Shown here: in pieces, positions 15,526 to 22,822 of the stretch
Position numbering within the stretch: the first letter of the stretch is position 1
How the letters are laid out: each line of letters begins with the position of its first letter
DNA from: CAYXOX01 sp964466745
GTDB lineage: Bacteria; Pseudomonadota; Alphaproteobacteria; Rhodobacterales; Rhodobacteraceae
DNA: 26,609 nt
Direction: 5' to 3'
NCBI GenBank assembly: GCA_964466745.1
Contig: CAYXOX010000027.1
Coordinates: forward strand, 1-26,609
Translations under genes and position numbers: made by a program
The notes under the pieces: model-generated
The model's database searches: none
What the model was told of the DNA's origin: nothing
The model's input: only the letters and a program-made list of their open reading frames with translations

Positions 15526-16392
15526 TTGGACATCGTGTATTTCGGCCTGATCTCCGCGAGCGTGCTGCTTCTTTCGGCGGTCGGTTTCGCGCTGATCGTC
15601 CAGGTCGAGGGATTCCTGAACATCGCACACGGCCAGATGCTGCTTCTCGGCGGCTATCTCGGGCTGTGGATTTCGAACATGGGCGCGCCGATCGCGCTGG
15701 CCGCGGTGCTCGCCGCGGCGCTATCGGGGCTCGTGGGCGCCCTGCTGTACGGGCTTCTTTTTCGCCCGATCAAGGCCAAGGGCGGGCTGGTGCTACTCTT
15801 CACCTCGGTGGGCGCGGCCTACGTTATCTACGGTCTCGTGAGCGCGATCGCCGGCAAGCGGATGCTTGGCTACGACCTGCCGCCGGTCCGGGCGATGCAG
15901 CTGTTCGGCGAACCGTTCATGACGCGCTACGAGCTTTCGATCGTGATCGTGGCGCTCTTGTCGGCGCTGGCGATCCACGTCTTCATGGCGCACACGCGGG
16001 CGGGCAAATCGATCCGCGCCGTCTCCGACAACGAGGAGCTCGCGCGCGCCCGCGGCATCGACCCGACGCGCACCTCCTATCTCGTCTGGTTCGTGGCCTC
16101 GGCCCTCGGCGGGCTCGCCGGGGTCTTCCTCGGGCTCATGGGCTCGCTGCACACCGCGATGGGCTGGCAGATGATCATTCTCATCCTCGCCACCACCGTG
16201 CTCGGCGGGCTCGGCAGCCTCTACGGGGTGATGCTCGCCGCCTTCGTACTTGCGTTCGGTATCGAGGTGGGCCTGCTGGTGGTGGAACCCGCCTACCGCT
16301 CGGGGCTCGCCTTCTCGATCATCATTCTGGTGCTGCTGGTGCGGCCGCAGGGGCTTCAGTCCCTGTGGAGCGGCAGCGCACGGACCCACTGA
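15526..16392 (+). CDS. branched-chain amino acid type ABC transporter permease (LivH family)
   Basis: This 288-residue inner-membrane permease is almost wholly hydrophobic with about eight membrane segments. Family marks are FLNIAHGQMLLLGGYLG near residue 32, the cytoplasmic coupling segment AVSDNEELARARGID near 165-180, and TTVLGGLGSLYGVMLAA near 224. The start is an unusual TTG at 15526, supported by GAGAGG 9 bases upstream; GTG 15535 is the only near alternative and is too far from that site. It is the first gene of a five-gene transporter operon. Liv-type permeases serve amino acids, urea, amides and aromatic acids; the catabolic neighbours argue against plain leucine uptake. Confidence 0.9.
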   Translation: MDIVYFGLISASVLLLSAVGFALIVQVEGFLNIAHGQMLLLGGYLGLWISNMGAPIALAAVLAAALSGLVGALLYGLLFRPIKAKGGLVLLFTSVGAAYVIYGLVSAIAGKRMLGYDLPPVRAMQLFGEPFMTRYELSIVIVALLSALAIHVFMAHTRAGKSIRAVSDNEELARARGIDPTRTSYLVWFVASALGGLAGVFLGLMGSLHTAMGWQMIILILATTVLGGLGSLYGVMLAAFVLAFGIEVGLLVVEPAYRSGLAFSIIILVLLVRPQGLQSLWSGSARTH

Positions 16393-16402
16393 GGAGGGCG
16401 GC

Positions 16403-17356
16403 ATGGAGGGTTTTCTGCTTTTCGGTGCCAGCCTCGTGGCCCTGGCCGCGATCTACGGCATGGTTTGCATGGCGCTCAATCTCGAGGCCGGCGTGGGCCC
16501 GCTGTGGGATCTGGGCATCGTGGGAAGCTTCGGGGTCGGGGCGTACACATACGTTCTTCTGACGGCCGATCCCGCGCTTGATTACCAGAACTACGTGCTC
16601 GGGCTCGGGCTGCCGATGTGGGTCGGCGCCATCGGCGCGGCGGCGAGCGCGGGGCTCGTGGCGTGGCTGATCGCCATGCCGACGCTCAGGCTGAGGCGCG
16701 AGTACTTTCTCATCGTCACCCTCGCCTTCGCCGAGGTGATCCGGCAGGTCTATGCCAACGAGGCATGGCTCACCAACGGCGTGGCCGGGATCTACGGGCT
16801 CGAGCAGCCCCTAAAGTCGCGGGTCGATTCCGGCACCTATCCCTTCGTGCTGATGCTGATCTGCCTTGCCGGGCTGTTCGCGGTCTGGGCATTCACCCGC
16901 CGGCTGGCCCACTCGCCGTTCGGCCGCGCCGTCAAGGCGCTGCGCGAGAACGAGGCGCTTGCCGTCACGGCCGGGGTCGATCCTCGCGGCGCATCCATGC
17001 GCCTCTACGTGACGGCCGGGGCGATCACCGGTTTCGCCGGCATGTTCTTCGTCTGGTACAACACGCTCATCGTGCCACGGCAGTTCAGTGCGGATTTCAC
17101 CTTCTTCATCTGGGCCGCGCTCATCATCGGCGGGATCTCGAACCAGCGGGGGGCGCTGGCCGGCGCGTTCATCTTCATCCTGCTCCATGACGCGCTGCGC
17201 TTCCTGCAGGTTTCCGGCGAGATGGCCTCGACGCTCACCTCGCTGCGTACGGCGCTCATCGGGCTGGCGCTGATCCTCATCCTGCGCTTCCGCCCGGGAG
17301 GGATCTTTTCCGAGCGGCCCGACACCTTCGACCTGAGAGGACGCGGCGATGCTTGA
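16403..17356 (+). CDS. branched-chain amino acid type ABC transporter permease (LivM family)
   Basis: This 317-residue second permease pairs with the LivH-like protein. Marks are MALNLEAGVGPLWDLGIVG near residue 23 (usual form LxLxxGxxGxxSLGHAxF, here replaced by LWDLGIVGSFGVG), LRLRREYFLIVTLAFAEVI near 94-112, and the coupling helix RAVKALRENEALAVTAGVD near 175-195, followed by IIGGISNQRGALAGAF. ATG 16403 has GAGGAGG upstream and lies 10 bases after the LivH stop. Its end overlaps the start of the LivG-like ATPase by eight bases. The LWDLG variation in the first motif may reflect a distinct subfamily. Confidence 0.9.
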   Translation: MEGFLLFGASLVALAAIYGMVCMALNLEAGVGPLWDLGIVGSFGVGAYTYVLLTADPALDYQNYVLGLGLPMWVGAIGAAASAGLVAWLIAMPTLRLRREYFLIVTLAFAEVIRQVYANEAWLTNGVAGIYGLEQPLKSRVDSGTYPFVLMLICLAGLFAVWAFTRRLAHSPFGRAVKALRENEALAVTAGVDPRGASMRLYVTAGAITGFAGMFFVWYNTLIVPRQFSADFTFFIWAALIIGGISNQRGALAGAFIFILLHDALRFLQVSGEMASTLTSLRTALIGLALILILRFRPGGIFSERPDTFDLRGRGDA

Positions 17357-18104
17357 AGTGCGCAACGTGCAGCTGGCCTACGGCGGCGTGAAGGCCGTGG
17401 ACGACGTATCGCTGGACGTGCCGGAGGGCCGGATCGTCGGGCTCATCGGGACCAACGGCGCGGGCAAGACCTCGCTCTTCAACGTGATCACCGGCTTCAC
17501 CCGGGGCGATGGCGGCACGATCAGCTTCGAGGGGCAGCGGATCGAGGGATGGTCGGCCACCCAGATCGCGACGGCCGGCATGTTGCGCACCTTCCAGACG
17601 CCCGTCGGTTTCCCGCGGATGACCGTGCTCGAGAACATGCTGGTCTTCGCGCGCGAAGAGCGCGAGGTCCGCGGTCGTTTCTTCGGGGGGCACAAGCCCT
17701 CGCCCGGGCTCATCGATCGAGCGCTCTCGGTGCTCGGCGAATTCGGGCTTTCGGCGATGGCCAATGTCTGGGTTCAGGATCTCTCGGCGCCCTCGCTGAA
17801 GATGCTGGAGTTCGCGCGGGCGATGATGGCGGAGCCGCGGCTCCTGTTGCTCGACGAGCCGGCCGCCGGGGTGAATCCGGCGCTGCTCGAGAACCTTCAG
17901 GAGCACATTCGCAGCCTGCGCACGCGCGGCGTCACGTTCCTCGTCGTGGATCACAACCTGAAGTTCATTTCCGAGGTCTGCGACGAAGCCTACGCCATGG
18001 CCGATGGCAAGGTCATCGCCCAGGGCGCCACGGCCGACGTGATCAGCGATCCAGAAGTTATCCGGCGCTACATCGGCACCGGATCCGAAGAGAGGGCCGC
18101 ATAA
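17349..18104 (+). CDS. ABC transporter ATP-binding protein (LivG family) with degenerate signature motif
   Basis: This 251-residue ATPase belongs to the Liv-type importer. Walker A is GTNGAGKTS (residues about 33-41), the Q-loop is RTFQTPVGFPRMTVLENM, Walker B is LLLLDEPAAGVNP near 160-172, and the switch region VVDHN keeps its histidine. The ABC signature, normally LSxGxQR, reads LSAPSLKMLEFARA near 144-157: the key glycine and glutamine are gone. In ABC dimers this motif completes the ATP site of the partner, so one of the two sites should be weakened. Start ATG 17349 has GAGAGGA upstream and overlaps livM. The frame is otherwise intact, so a sequencing error is unlikely. Confidence 0.9.
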   Translation: MLEVRNVQLAYGGVKAVDDVSLDVPEGRIVGLIGTNGAGKTSLFNVITGFTRGDGGTISFEGQRIEGWSATQIATAGMLRTFQTPVGFPRMTVLENMLVFAREEREVRGRFFGGHKPSPGLIDRALSVLGEFGLSAMANVWVQDLSAPSLKMLEFARAMMAEPRLLLLDEPAAGVNPALLENLQEHIRSLRTRGVTFLVVDHNLKFISEVCDEAYAMADGKVIAQGATADVISDPEVIRRYIGTGSEERAA

Positions 18105-18155
18105 CCTCTCGCGAAACCCACGAAGACAGGCGCTACCCCAACAGGAGAAAGAAAG

Positions 18156-19409
18156 ATGACATCCATTACCAGAATGACGCGCCGCGCCGCGCTCGCCCTG
18201 ACCACCACCCTCGCCCTCGGCGCCGGCCTTCCCGCGCTCGCGCAGGACGGAGAGCCGGTGAAGATGGGCCTGCTCGTCGGCTTCACCGGCGACATGGGCC
18301 CCTGGGCACCGGCGCTCAATGATGCGGCCGTCCTCGCGGTGGAAGAGATCAACGCTGCCGGCGGCATCCTCGGCCGGCCGGTCGAGCTGATCTCGGAAGA
18401 CAACGCGTCGACCGTGGACGGCGCCATGCGCGGCGCCACCAAGCTCGTCAGCGTCGAGGACGTGAGCGTCATCATCGGCCCGGAATCCGACCCGATCGTC
18501 GCCCTGCGCTCCTTCGCGGCTGACAACGAGATACCGATCATCTCCACCTCGGCCGGCACCGAGGCCCTCAACGAGACCGGCGGCACGGGCCGCTTCATCT
18601 ACCGCACCAACGCGTCCGACAGTTTCCTCGGCGTCGTGCATGCCAAGATGCTGCTGGACGAGCTCGGCCGTGACGAGATCCTCCTCGTTGTCGAGAACCT
18701 CGAGGGCACCATGTCGGCCGCGGCGACCTTCAAGGCTGCCTACGAGCGTTTCGGCGGCACCGTGATCGACGAGATCGTGCTGGCGCCGGGCCAGACGAAC
18801 TATCAGGCCGAAGTGCGCGCAGCGGCTTCCCACGACCAGGACATGCTGTTCCTCGCCACCGGGCAGACCGCGGGCGTGGCCTTCGTGAAGCAGGCCTTCC
18901 AGCGCGGATACGACTGGGACTACTGGGTCGCGGCCGAACTCCAGTCGCCCGATTTCGTGGCAGCCGCCGGCGTTGAGATCGTCGAGGGCGCGATGAACCC
19001 GGTGTCCTCGCAGGTCGAGGGATCGGAAAGCTGGCAGCGCTTCTCCGATGCGTTCCTGGAGCGGTTCGGCGAGCGTCCCGAGCCCGGCTTCTACCAGGCG
19101 GAAACCTACGATGCCTTCATGGTGGCCGCGCTGGCGATGGTGGCCGCGGGCGACACCTCGGGTGCCGCGATCGACGCCAACCTCGTGAACGTCGCCAACC
19201 CGCCGGGAACCGCGGTGATCTCCTTCGCCGATGGCGTGGCCGCGCTGGAGGCCGGCGAAACGATCAACTACGAGGGCGCTTCGGGCTCGATCGACTTCAA
19301 CGAGTTCGGCAACGTCGGCGTGCCGGCGACGCGGCTCCTGCAAGTCAATTCCGAGGGTGTCTGGGAAACGGTCAAAACCGTCGACTCCAGCTCGTTCCCC
19401 GCGAACTGA
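18156..19409 (+). CDS. ABC transporter substrate-binding protein (Liv-type, type I periplasmic)
   Basis: This 417-residue periplasmic binding protein captures the transported solute. The N-terminus (MTRRAALALTTTLALGAGLP then ALAQDG) is a Sec or Tat-like signal peptide, with likely cleavage after ALA near residue 29. The mature protein begins with VKMGLLVGFTGDMGPWAPAL, then AVEEINAAGGILGRPVELI, the standard first lobe of this family, followed by VIIGPESD and PIISTSAGTEALNE. ATG 18156 is preceded by AGGAG about 9 bases upstream. It lies between the two ATPase genes, an unusual place for the binding protein, and is followed by a stable hairpin. Ligand unknown. Confidence 0.92.
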   Translation: MTSITRMTRRAALALTTTLALGAGLPALAQDGEPVKMGLLVGFTGDMGPWAPALNDAAVLAVEEINAAGGILGRPVELISEDNASTVDGAMRGATKLVSVEDVSVIIGPESDPIVALRSFAADNEIPIISTSAGTEALNETGGTGRFIYRTNASDSFLGVVHAKMLLDELGRDEILLVVENLEGTMSAAATFKAAYERFGGTVIDEIVLAPGQTNYQAEVRAAASHDQDMLFLATGQTAGVAFVKQAFQRGYDWDYWVAAELQSPDFVAAAGVEIVEGAMNPVSSQVEGSESWQRFSDAFLERFGERPEPGFYQAETYDAFMVAALAMVAAGDTSGAAIDANLVNVANPPGTAVISFADGVAALEAGETINYEGASGSIDFNEFGNVGVPATRLLQVNSEGVWETVKTVDSSSFPAN

Positions 19410-19425
19410 TCTCACACGAAACCGC

Positions 19426-19452
19426 CGGTCGGGGGGTATCGCTCCCCGGCCG
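19426..19452 (+). terminator. stable hairpin after the binding-protein gene (processing or attenuation element)
   Basis: CGGTCGGGGGG (19426-19436) pairs with CTCCCCGGCCG (19442-19452) over 11 positions, two of them G-U in RNA, with loop TATCG. No T run follows, and the LivF-like gene starts 24 bases on. Such hairpins often stabilise the message of a binding protein and lower expression of the next gene. Confidence 0.55.
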
Positions 19453-19476
19453 CGCCACATTTGCGAAGGGCTCGCC

Positions 19477-20190
19477 ATGGCGCCGATCCTCTCCATCGCC
19501 TCGCTCACGGCCGGTTACGGCAAGCTTCCGGTCCTGCACGACATCTCTATCGATGTGGCCAAGGGGCAGATGCTCTCGGTGATCGGGCCGAACGGCGCCG
19601 GCAAGACCTCGCTCACCCGCTCGGTGGTGGGCCAATGCACCATCATGTCGGGGAGTATCGTGTTCGACGGCACCGACATCACGGGCCGGCCGAGCCAGGA
19701 GATCGCACGCCTCGGGATCGGCTATGTGCCCCAGACGATGGGCGTTTTCCGGTCTCTTTCAGTGCATGAGAACCTCGAGATGTCCTCGCTGCTTCTCGAC
19801 CGCCCCGAGCAGAAGCGCGCCATCGACGGGGCCTACGCCCGGTTTCCCCGGCTGACCGAGCGCCGCAGCCAGCTGGCGGCCTCGCTCTCGGGCGGCGAGC
19901 GGCAGATGCTCGCCATTTCCTCGGCGCTGCTCAACGGCCCGCGGCTCCTGATCCTCGACGAGCCCGTATCGGGCCTTTCGCCCTCGATGAGCGACGAGGT
20001 CGCCAAGGGGATTTCCGAGATCAACCGCTCCGGCGTGACGGTGATCTGGGTCGCCGAGGAGAATCCACAGAAGATCATCGGCCTTTCGGACGAGGTGGTG
20101 GTGATGTCCACCGGCACGGTGCGCCTGCGGCAGCCGGCGGCCGAAATGCTGGCCTCCGAGAATTTCCGCGAACTGTTTCTCGGCGTCTGA
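19477..20190 (+). CDS. ABC transporter ATP-binding protein (LivF family)
   Basis: This 237-residue second ATPase of the importer has Walker A GPNGAGKTS (about 37-45), Q-loop YVPQTMGVFRSLSVHENL, a canonical signature SLSGGERQMLAISSALL near 138, and Walker B RLLILDEPVSGLSP near 157-170. The switch segment, usually LVEQN in LivF, reads WVAEEN with glutamate at the usual glutamine position and no histidine. ATG 19477 has a weak GAAGGG ribosome site. It is separated from the other transporter genes by the binding-protein gene and a hairpin, and is followed 20 bases later by the Rieske oxygenase gene, so transport and catabolic genes may share a transcript. Confidence 0.9.
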   Translation: MAPILSIASLTAGYGKLPVLHDISIDVAKGQMLSVIGPNGAGKTSLTRSVVGQCTIMSGSIVFDGTDITGRPSQEIARLGIGYVPQTMGVFRSLSVHENLEMSSLLLDRPEQKRAIDGAYARFPRLTERRSQLAASLSGGERQMLAISSALLNGPRLLILDEPVSGLSPSMSDEVAKGISEINRSGVTVIWVAEENPQKIIGLSDEVVVMSTGTVRLRQPAAEMLASENFRELFLGV

Positions 20191-20210
20191 CCGGGAGGAG
20201 GACAAGCCCT

Positions 20211-21241
20211 ATGCTCGAACCGCTTCGCCGCTACTGGAACCCGGTCGCCGCCACCGACGAGATCACCACGAAGCCCATCCGCCGCCGGATGCTGGGCGAG
20301 GATCTCGTGCTCTGGCGCGCGTCATCCGATGCGCCCGCCGTGGCGATGAAGGATCTCTGCATCCACCGCGGCGCCGCGCTCTCGGGCGGGCACGTCGCGC
20401 AGGGCAACATCGTGTGCCCCTACCACGGCTGGCACTACGATGCGCAGGGCGCCTGCACCCGCATCCCTTCGCTCCCCGAGGGCCAGGCGATCCCGCCGCG
20501 GGCGCGCGCCATCGCCTACCCGGTGCGCGAGGCGTTCGGGATGGTCTGGGTCGCCCAGGGCGAGGAGCCCGCGCCGTTCCCTTCGTACCTGCTCGAGATT
20601 GAGGCCGATCCCGCCTACCGCATGTGCTACGTGAAGGCCTACGACTGGGCCGCCTCCGCGGGGCGTGTCGTTGAAAACGCGATGGACTTCTCGCATTTCA
20701 ACTTCGTGCACATGGGCTACACCGAGCTTGCCGACGGCGAGATCATCAAGCCCTACGAGGTGGAACGCTCCGACGGCGGCTTCACCTATGCCTATGACGA
20801 CGGCCACCTGCTGCGCGACTACAAGATCGAGTTCCCCTTCATCGTCCACGACCGCAAGAGCGTGGTGAACCCCGAAGGCGGCAAGACATGGTCGGACTCC
20901 GGCGCCGGCAAGGCCGGCGACGTGACGCTGCTCACCTTCATCGCGGCGCCGGTCGACGTCGCGCGCTGCACGATCCACGTTCTCGTCTCGCGCAACCATT
21001 CTCTCGACCGCCCCGACAGCGATTTCACCTCCGGCTTCGACGTCATCATGGAGCAGGACCGCGTGATCGTGGAGACCCAGCGCCCGGAGGAGATTCCCTC
21101 CGATCTGCGCGAGGAGATCCACGTGCGCGTGCCCGATGCCGCGGCGATCCTTTACCGGCGGATGCTNNNNNNNNNNCGCAGGCGCGGCGCATCGCCTATG
21201 CGGTCAGCCAGATCGGCGCGATCGAGCCCGGGATGACCTAG
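20211..21241 (+). CDS. Rieske non-heme iron oxygenase, alpha subunit (interrupted by assembly gap)
   Basis: This protein of about 343 residues has a Rieske [2Fe-2S] domain with Cys50, His52, Cys69 and His72 (CIHRG then CPYHGWHY) and a catalytic domain whose mononuclear iron site is seen as D159-x2-H162-x4-H167 in NAMDFSHFNFVHMGY. The single-chain length and the late REEIHVRVPDAAAILYRRM segment resemble the VanA/demethylase-like branch more than two-subunit ring dioxygenases. The last 22 or so codons follow the 10-N gap in another frame and read ARRIAYAVSQIGAIEPGMT before a TGA at 21239-21241. The true gap length is therefore 2 modulo 3, and the gene is probably intact. GGGAGGAGGA precedes ATG 20211. 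No dedicated reductase is in the window. Confidence 0.85.
21167..21176. other. assembly gap of 10 N inside the Rieske gene
   Basis: Ten consecutive N. The coding frame before (starting 20211) and after (ending 21241) differ by one base, so the run is a placeholder and not a measured length. Confidence 0.98.
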
Positions 21242-21351
21242 CCCACAAGGCAGCGAGGCGCCATGGTGCCAGAAGCCGGACCCGTGGCGCCGGCAATCAA
21301 GAACGGGGCGCTACCGACGGCCCGACAGTTTCAGAAAAGACGGAGACCCCG

Positions 21352-22200
21352 ATGAAGATCACCGACATGACCCACCTGATGAACATCCACACGCCGGGCT
21401 GGGTCGGCTACGCGGGCAACAAGATGTACTACGCCCAGAACCTGCAGACGAAGCAGATCGTGGCCCAGCGCATCGATGTGGCGCTCCACACCGGCACCCA
21501 TATCGACGGCGCCATGCACGGCGCCGACGGCATGGGCGACATGGCGTCCTACGCCATGGATTTCCTCGTCGCCCCGGGTGCCGTGGTGGACATCTCCGAG
21601 CACATGGACGACTGGGCCGTCATCACTCCCGAGATGATCGAGAACGCCCCCGTCGAGGTGAAGGAGGGCGATATCCTGATCCTGCACACCGGCTGGCACC
21701 GGCACTGGGAGGGGCAGCCGCAGCAGGACCTGGTGAAGTACTTCTGCATGCATCCGGGCGGCAAGATGGAGCTGCTCGAGTGGATGCTTGACATGAAGAT
21801 CAAGTGGTACGGCGTCGATTGCGGCTCGGGCGACCACGCGATGAACACCTCGATCCGCCACATGCGCCCGGACCTGGCCAAGCGCTTCGAGGAAAAGGTG
21901 GGCATGAGCTGCGAGGAGTTCTTTCCCGATTACACCTACACCCACTCCAAATCGGGCCGGCAGGTGACGGAGAGCATCTTCCCCTTCCATGCGCTCGGTT
22001 TCGACCGCGGCCTGATCCACGCCGAGAACGTCGGCGGCGACATCGAGCTCTGCCTCAACAAGCGCGGCATCATCGGCGCCTTCCCGTGGCGCTACGACGG
22101 GCTGGAATCGAGCCCCTGCCGGATTCTCCTGATCGAGGACGTGGAAGAGAAGGTCGAGGCCGTGGGCAACGTCGCGAAGGCGATCTTCGACCGTCGCTGA
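21352..22200 (+). CDS. cyclase family protein (kynurenine formamidase-like metal hydrolase)
   Basis: This 282-residue protein has the metal-binding motif of the cyclase/formamidase superfamily: H46-T-G-T-H50-I-D52-G-A-M-H56 (usual HxGTHxDxPxH, with the proline replaced by alanine). Further support is GDILILHTGWHRHW near 103-117 and the late glycine-rich segment before CRILLIEDVEEK. The family hydrolyses N-formyl amides, isatin-like lactams or related C-N ring bonds using manganese or zinc. ATG 21352 has GGAG about 8 bases upstream. It follows the Rieske gene after 110 bases. A long insertion with HPGGKMELLEW and SCEEFFPDYTYTH makes it larger than classic kynurenine formamidase (about 210 residues), so that exact function is doubtful. 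Confidence 0.85.
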   Translation: MKITDMTHLMNIHTPGWVGYAGNKMYYAQNLQTKQIVAQRIDVALHTGTHIDGAMHGADGMGDMASYAMDFLVAPGAVVDISEHMDDWAVITPEMIENAPVEVKEGDILILHTGWHRHWEGQPQQDLVKYFCMHPGGKMELLEWMLDMKIKWYGVDCGSGDHAMNTSIRHMRPDLAKRFEEKVGMSCEEFFPDYTYTHSKSGRQVTESIFPFHALGFDRGLIHAENVGGDIELCLNKRGIIGAFPWRYDGLESSPCRILLIEDVEEKVEAVGNVAKAIFDRR

Positions 22201-22208
22201 CCTGCGCG

Positions 22209-22235
22209 GGCGGGCAGCCATCCGGGCAGCCCGCC
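22209..22235 (+). terminator. hairpin between cyclase and CMD genes
   Basis: GGCGGGC (22209-22215) pairs with GCCCGCC (22229-22235) around a 13-base loop, starting 9 bases after the cyclase stop. Only a short TTT follows (ATCTTT), so termination would be partial at best. Confidence 0.35.
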
Positions 22236-22285
22236 GCGATCTTTCCGCAGCGGCTTGGCCGCAACACCTGCAACGAGGAATCCAG

Positions 22286-22822
22286 ATGAGCCTGGGACAG
22301 CGAGATCCGGCCGCCATGTCCGACGCGCAACGCGCCGTGTACGACGCCATCGCCGCGGGGCCGCGCGGCTCGGTTCCGCGGCCGTTCCTCGCGATGCTCG
22401 ACAGCCCGGAACTGGCCTCGGCCATCGGTGCGCTGGGCGAGACGATCCGCTTTCGCACCGAGTTGTCCGACCGGTTGCGCGAGATCGCCATTTGCGCGGC
22501 GGCAGCCGCCTTCGGGTCGGGCTACGAGTGGGAGTACCACGAGCGCCTCGCGATCGAGAGCGGGCTCGACAGGCAGGAGCGCGCCGCCGTGCTCGCGGGC
22601 ACCGGCGCGGGGCTCGCGCCCGGCGAAGCGGCCGTGGTGCGCTACGTCTTCGACGCGGTTCGCGAACGCCGGGCGTCCGGGCCCCTGCTCGATGCCATCG
22701 TTGCCGCCTTCGGGCCGCGGCAGGCGGCGGAGATCACCGCCATCGCCGGCTATTATCCCATGCTCGCGCTCTTCCTTGCTGCCGCCGGGATGGACGATCC
22801 GCTGCCGGAGTCGGTGCAATGA
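22286..22822 (+). CDS. carboxymuconolactone decarboxylase family protein
   Basis: This 178-residue all-helical protein shows the CMD signature LREIAICAAAAAFGSGYEWE and YHERLA (residues about 63-88). The CxxC redox pair of AhpD-type members is absent; only one cysteine precedes the alanine run. It therefore resembles the gamma-carboxymuconolactone decarboxylase-like branch rather than the peroxidase-reducing branch. The pattern YEWEYH, with histidine and glutamate, is common in members tied to aromatic or ring-compound catabolism. ATG 22286 has GAGGAA about 8 bases upstream. Its stop overlaps the start of the Old Yellow Enzyme gene by four bases, so the two are coupled. The reaction is unknown. 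Confidence 0.85.
   Translation: MSLGQRDPAAMSDAQRAVYDAIAAGPRGSVPRPFLAMLDSPELASAIGALGETIRFRTELSDRLREIAICAAAAAFGSGYEWEYHERLAIESGLDRQERAAVLAGTGAGLAPGEAAVVRYVFDAVRERRASGPLLDAIVAAFGPRQAAEITAIAGYYPMLALFLAAAGMDDPLPESVQ

Noticed and set aside
17277..19508. 743-residue minus-strand open frame across the LivG-like and binding-protein genes
   Set aside because: It spans several real plus-strand genes with intact Walker motifs and a signal peptide; the antisense product has no domain.
22255..22818. Apparent fusion of a 188-residue N-terminal part to the Old Yellow Enzyme
   Set aside because: That part is an out-of-frame reading of the CMD gene; the ATG at 22819 overlaps the CMD stop and starts the barrel.
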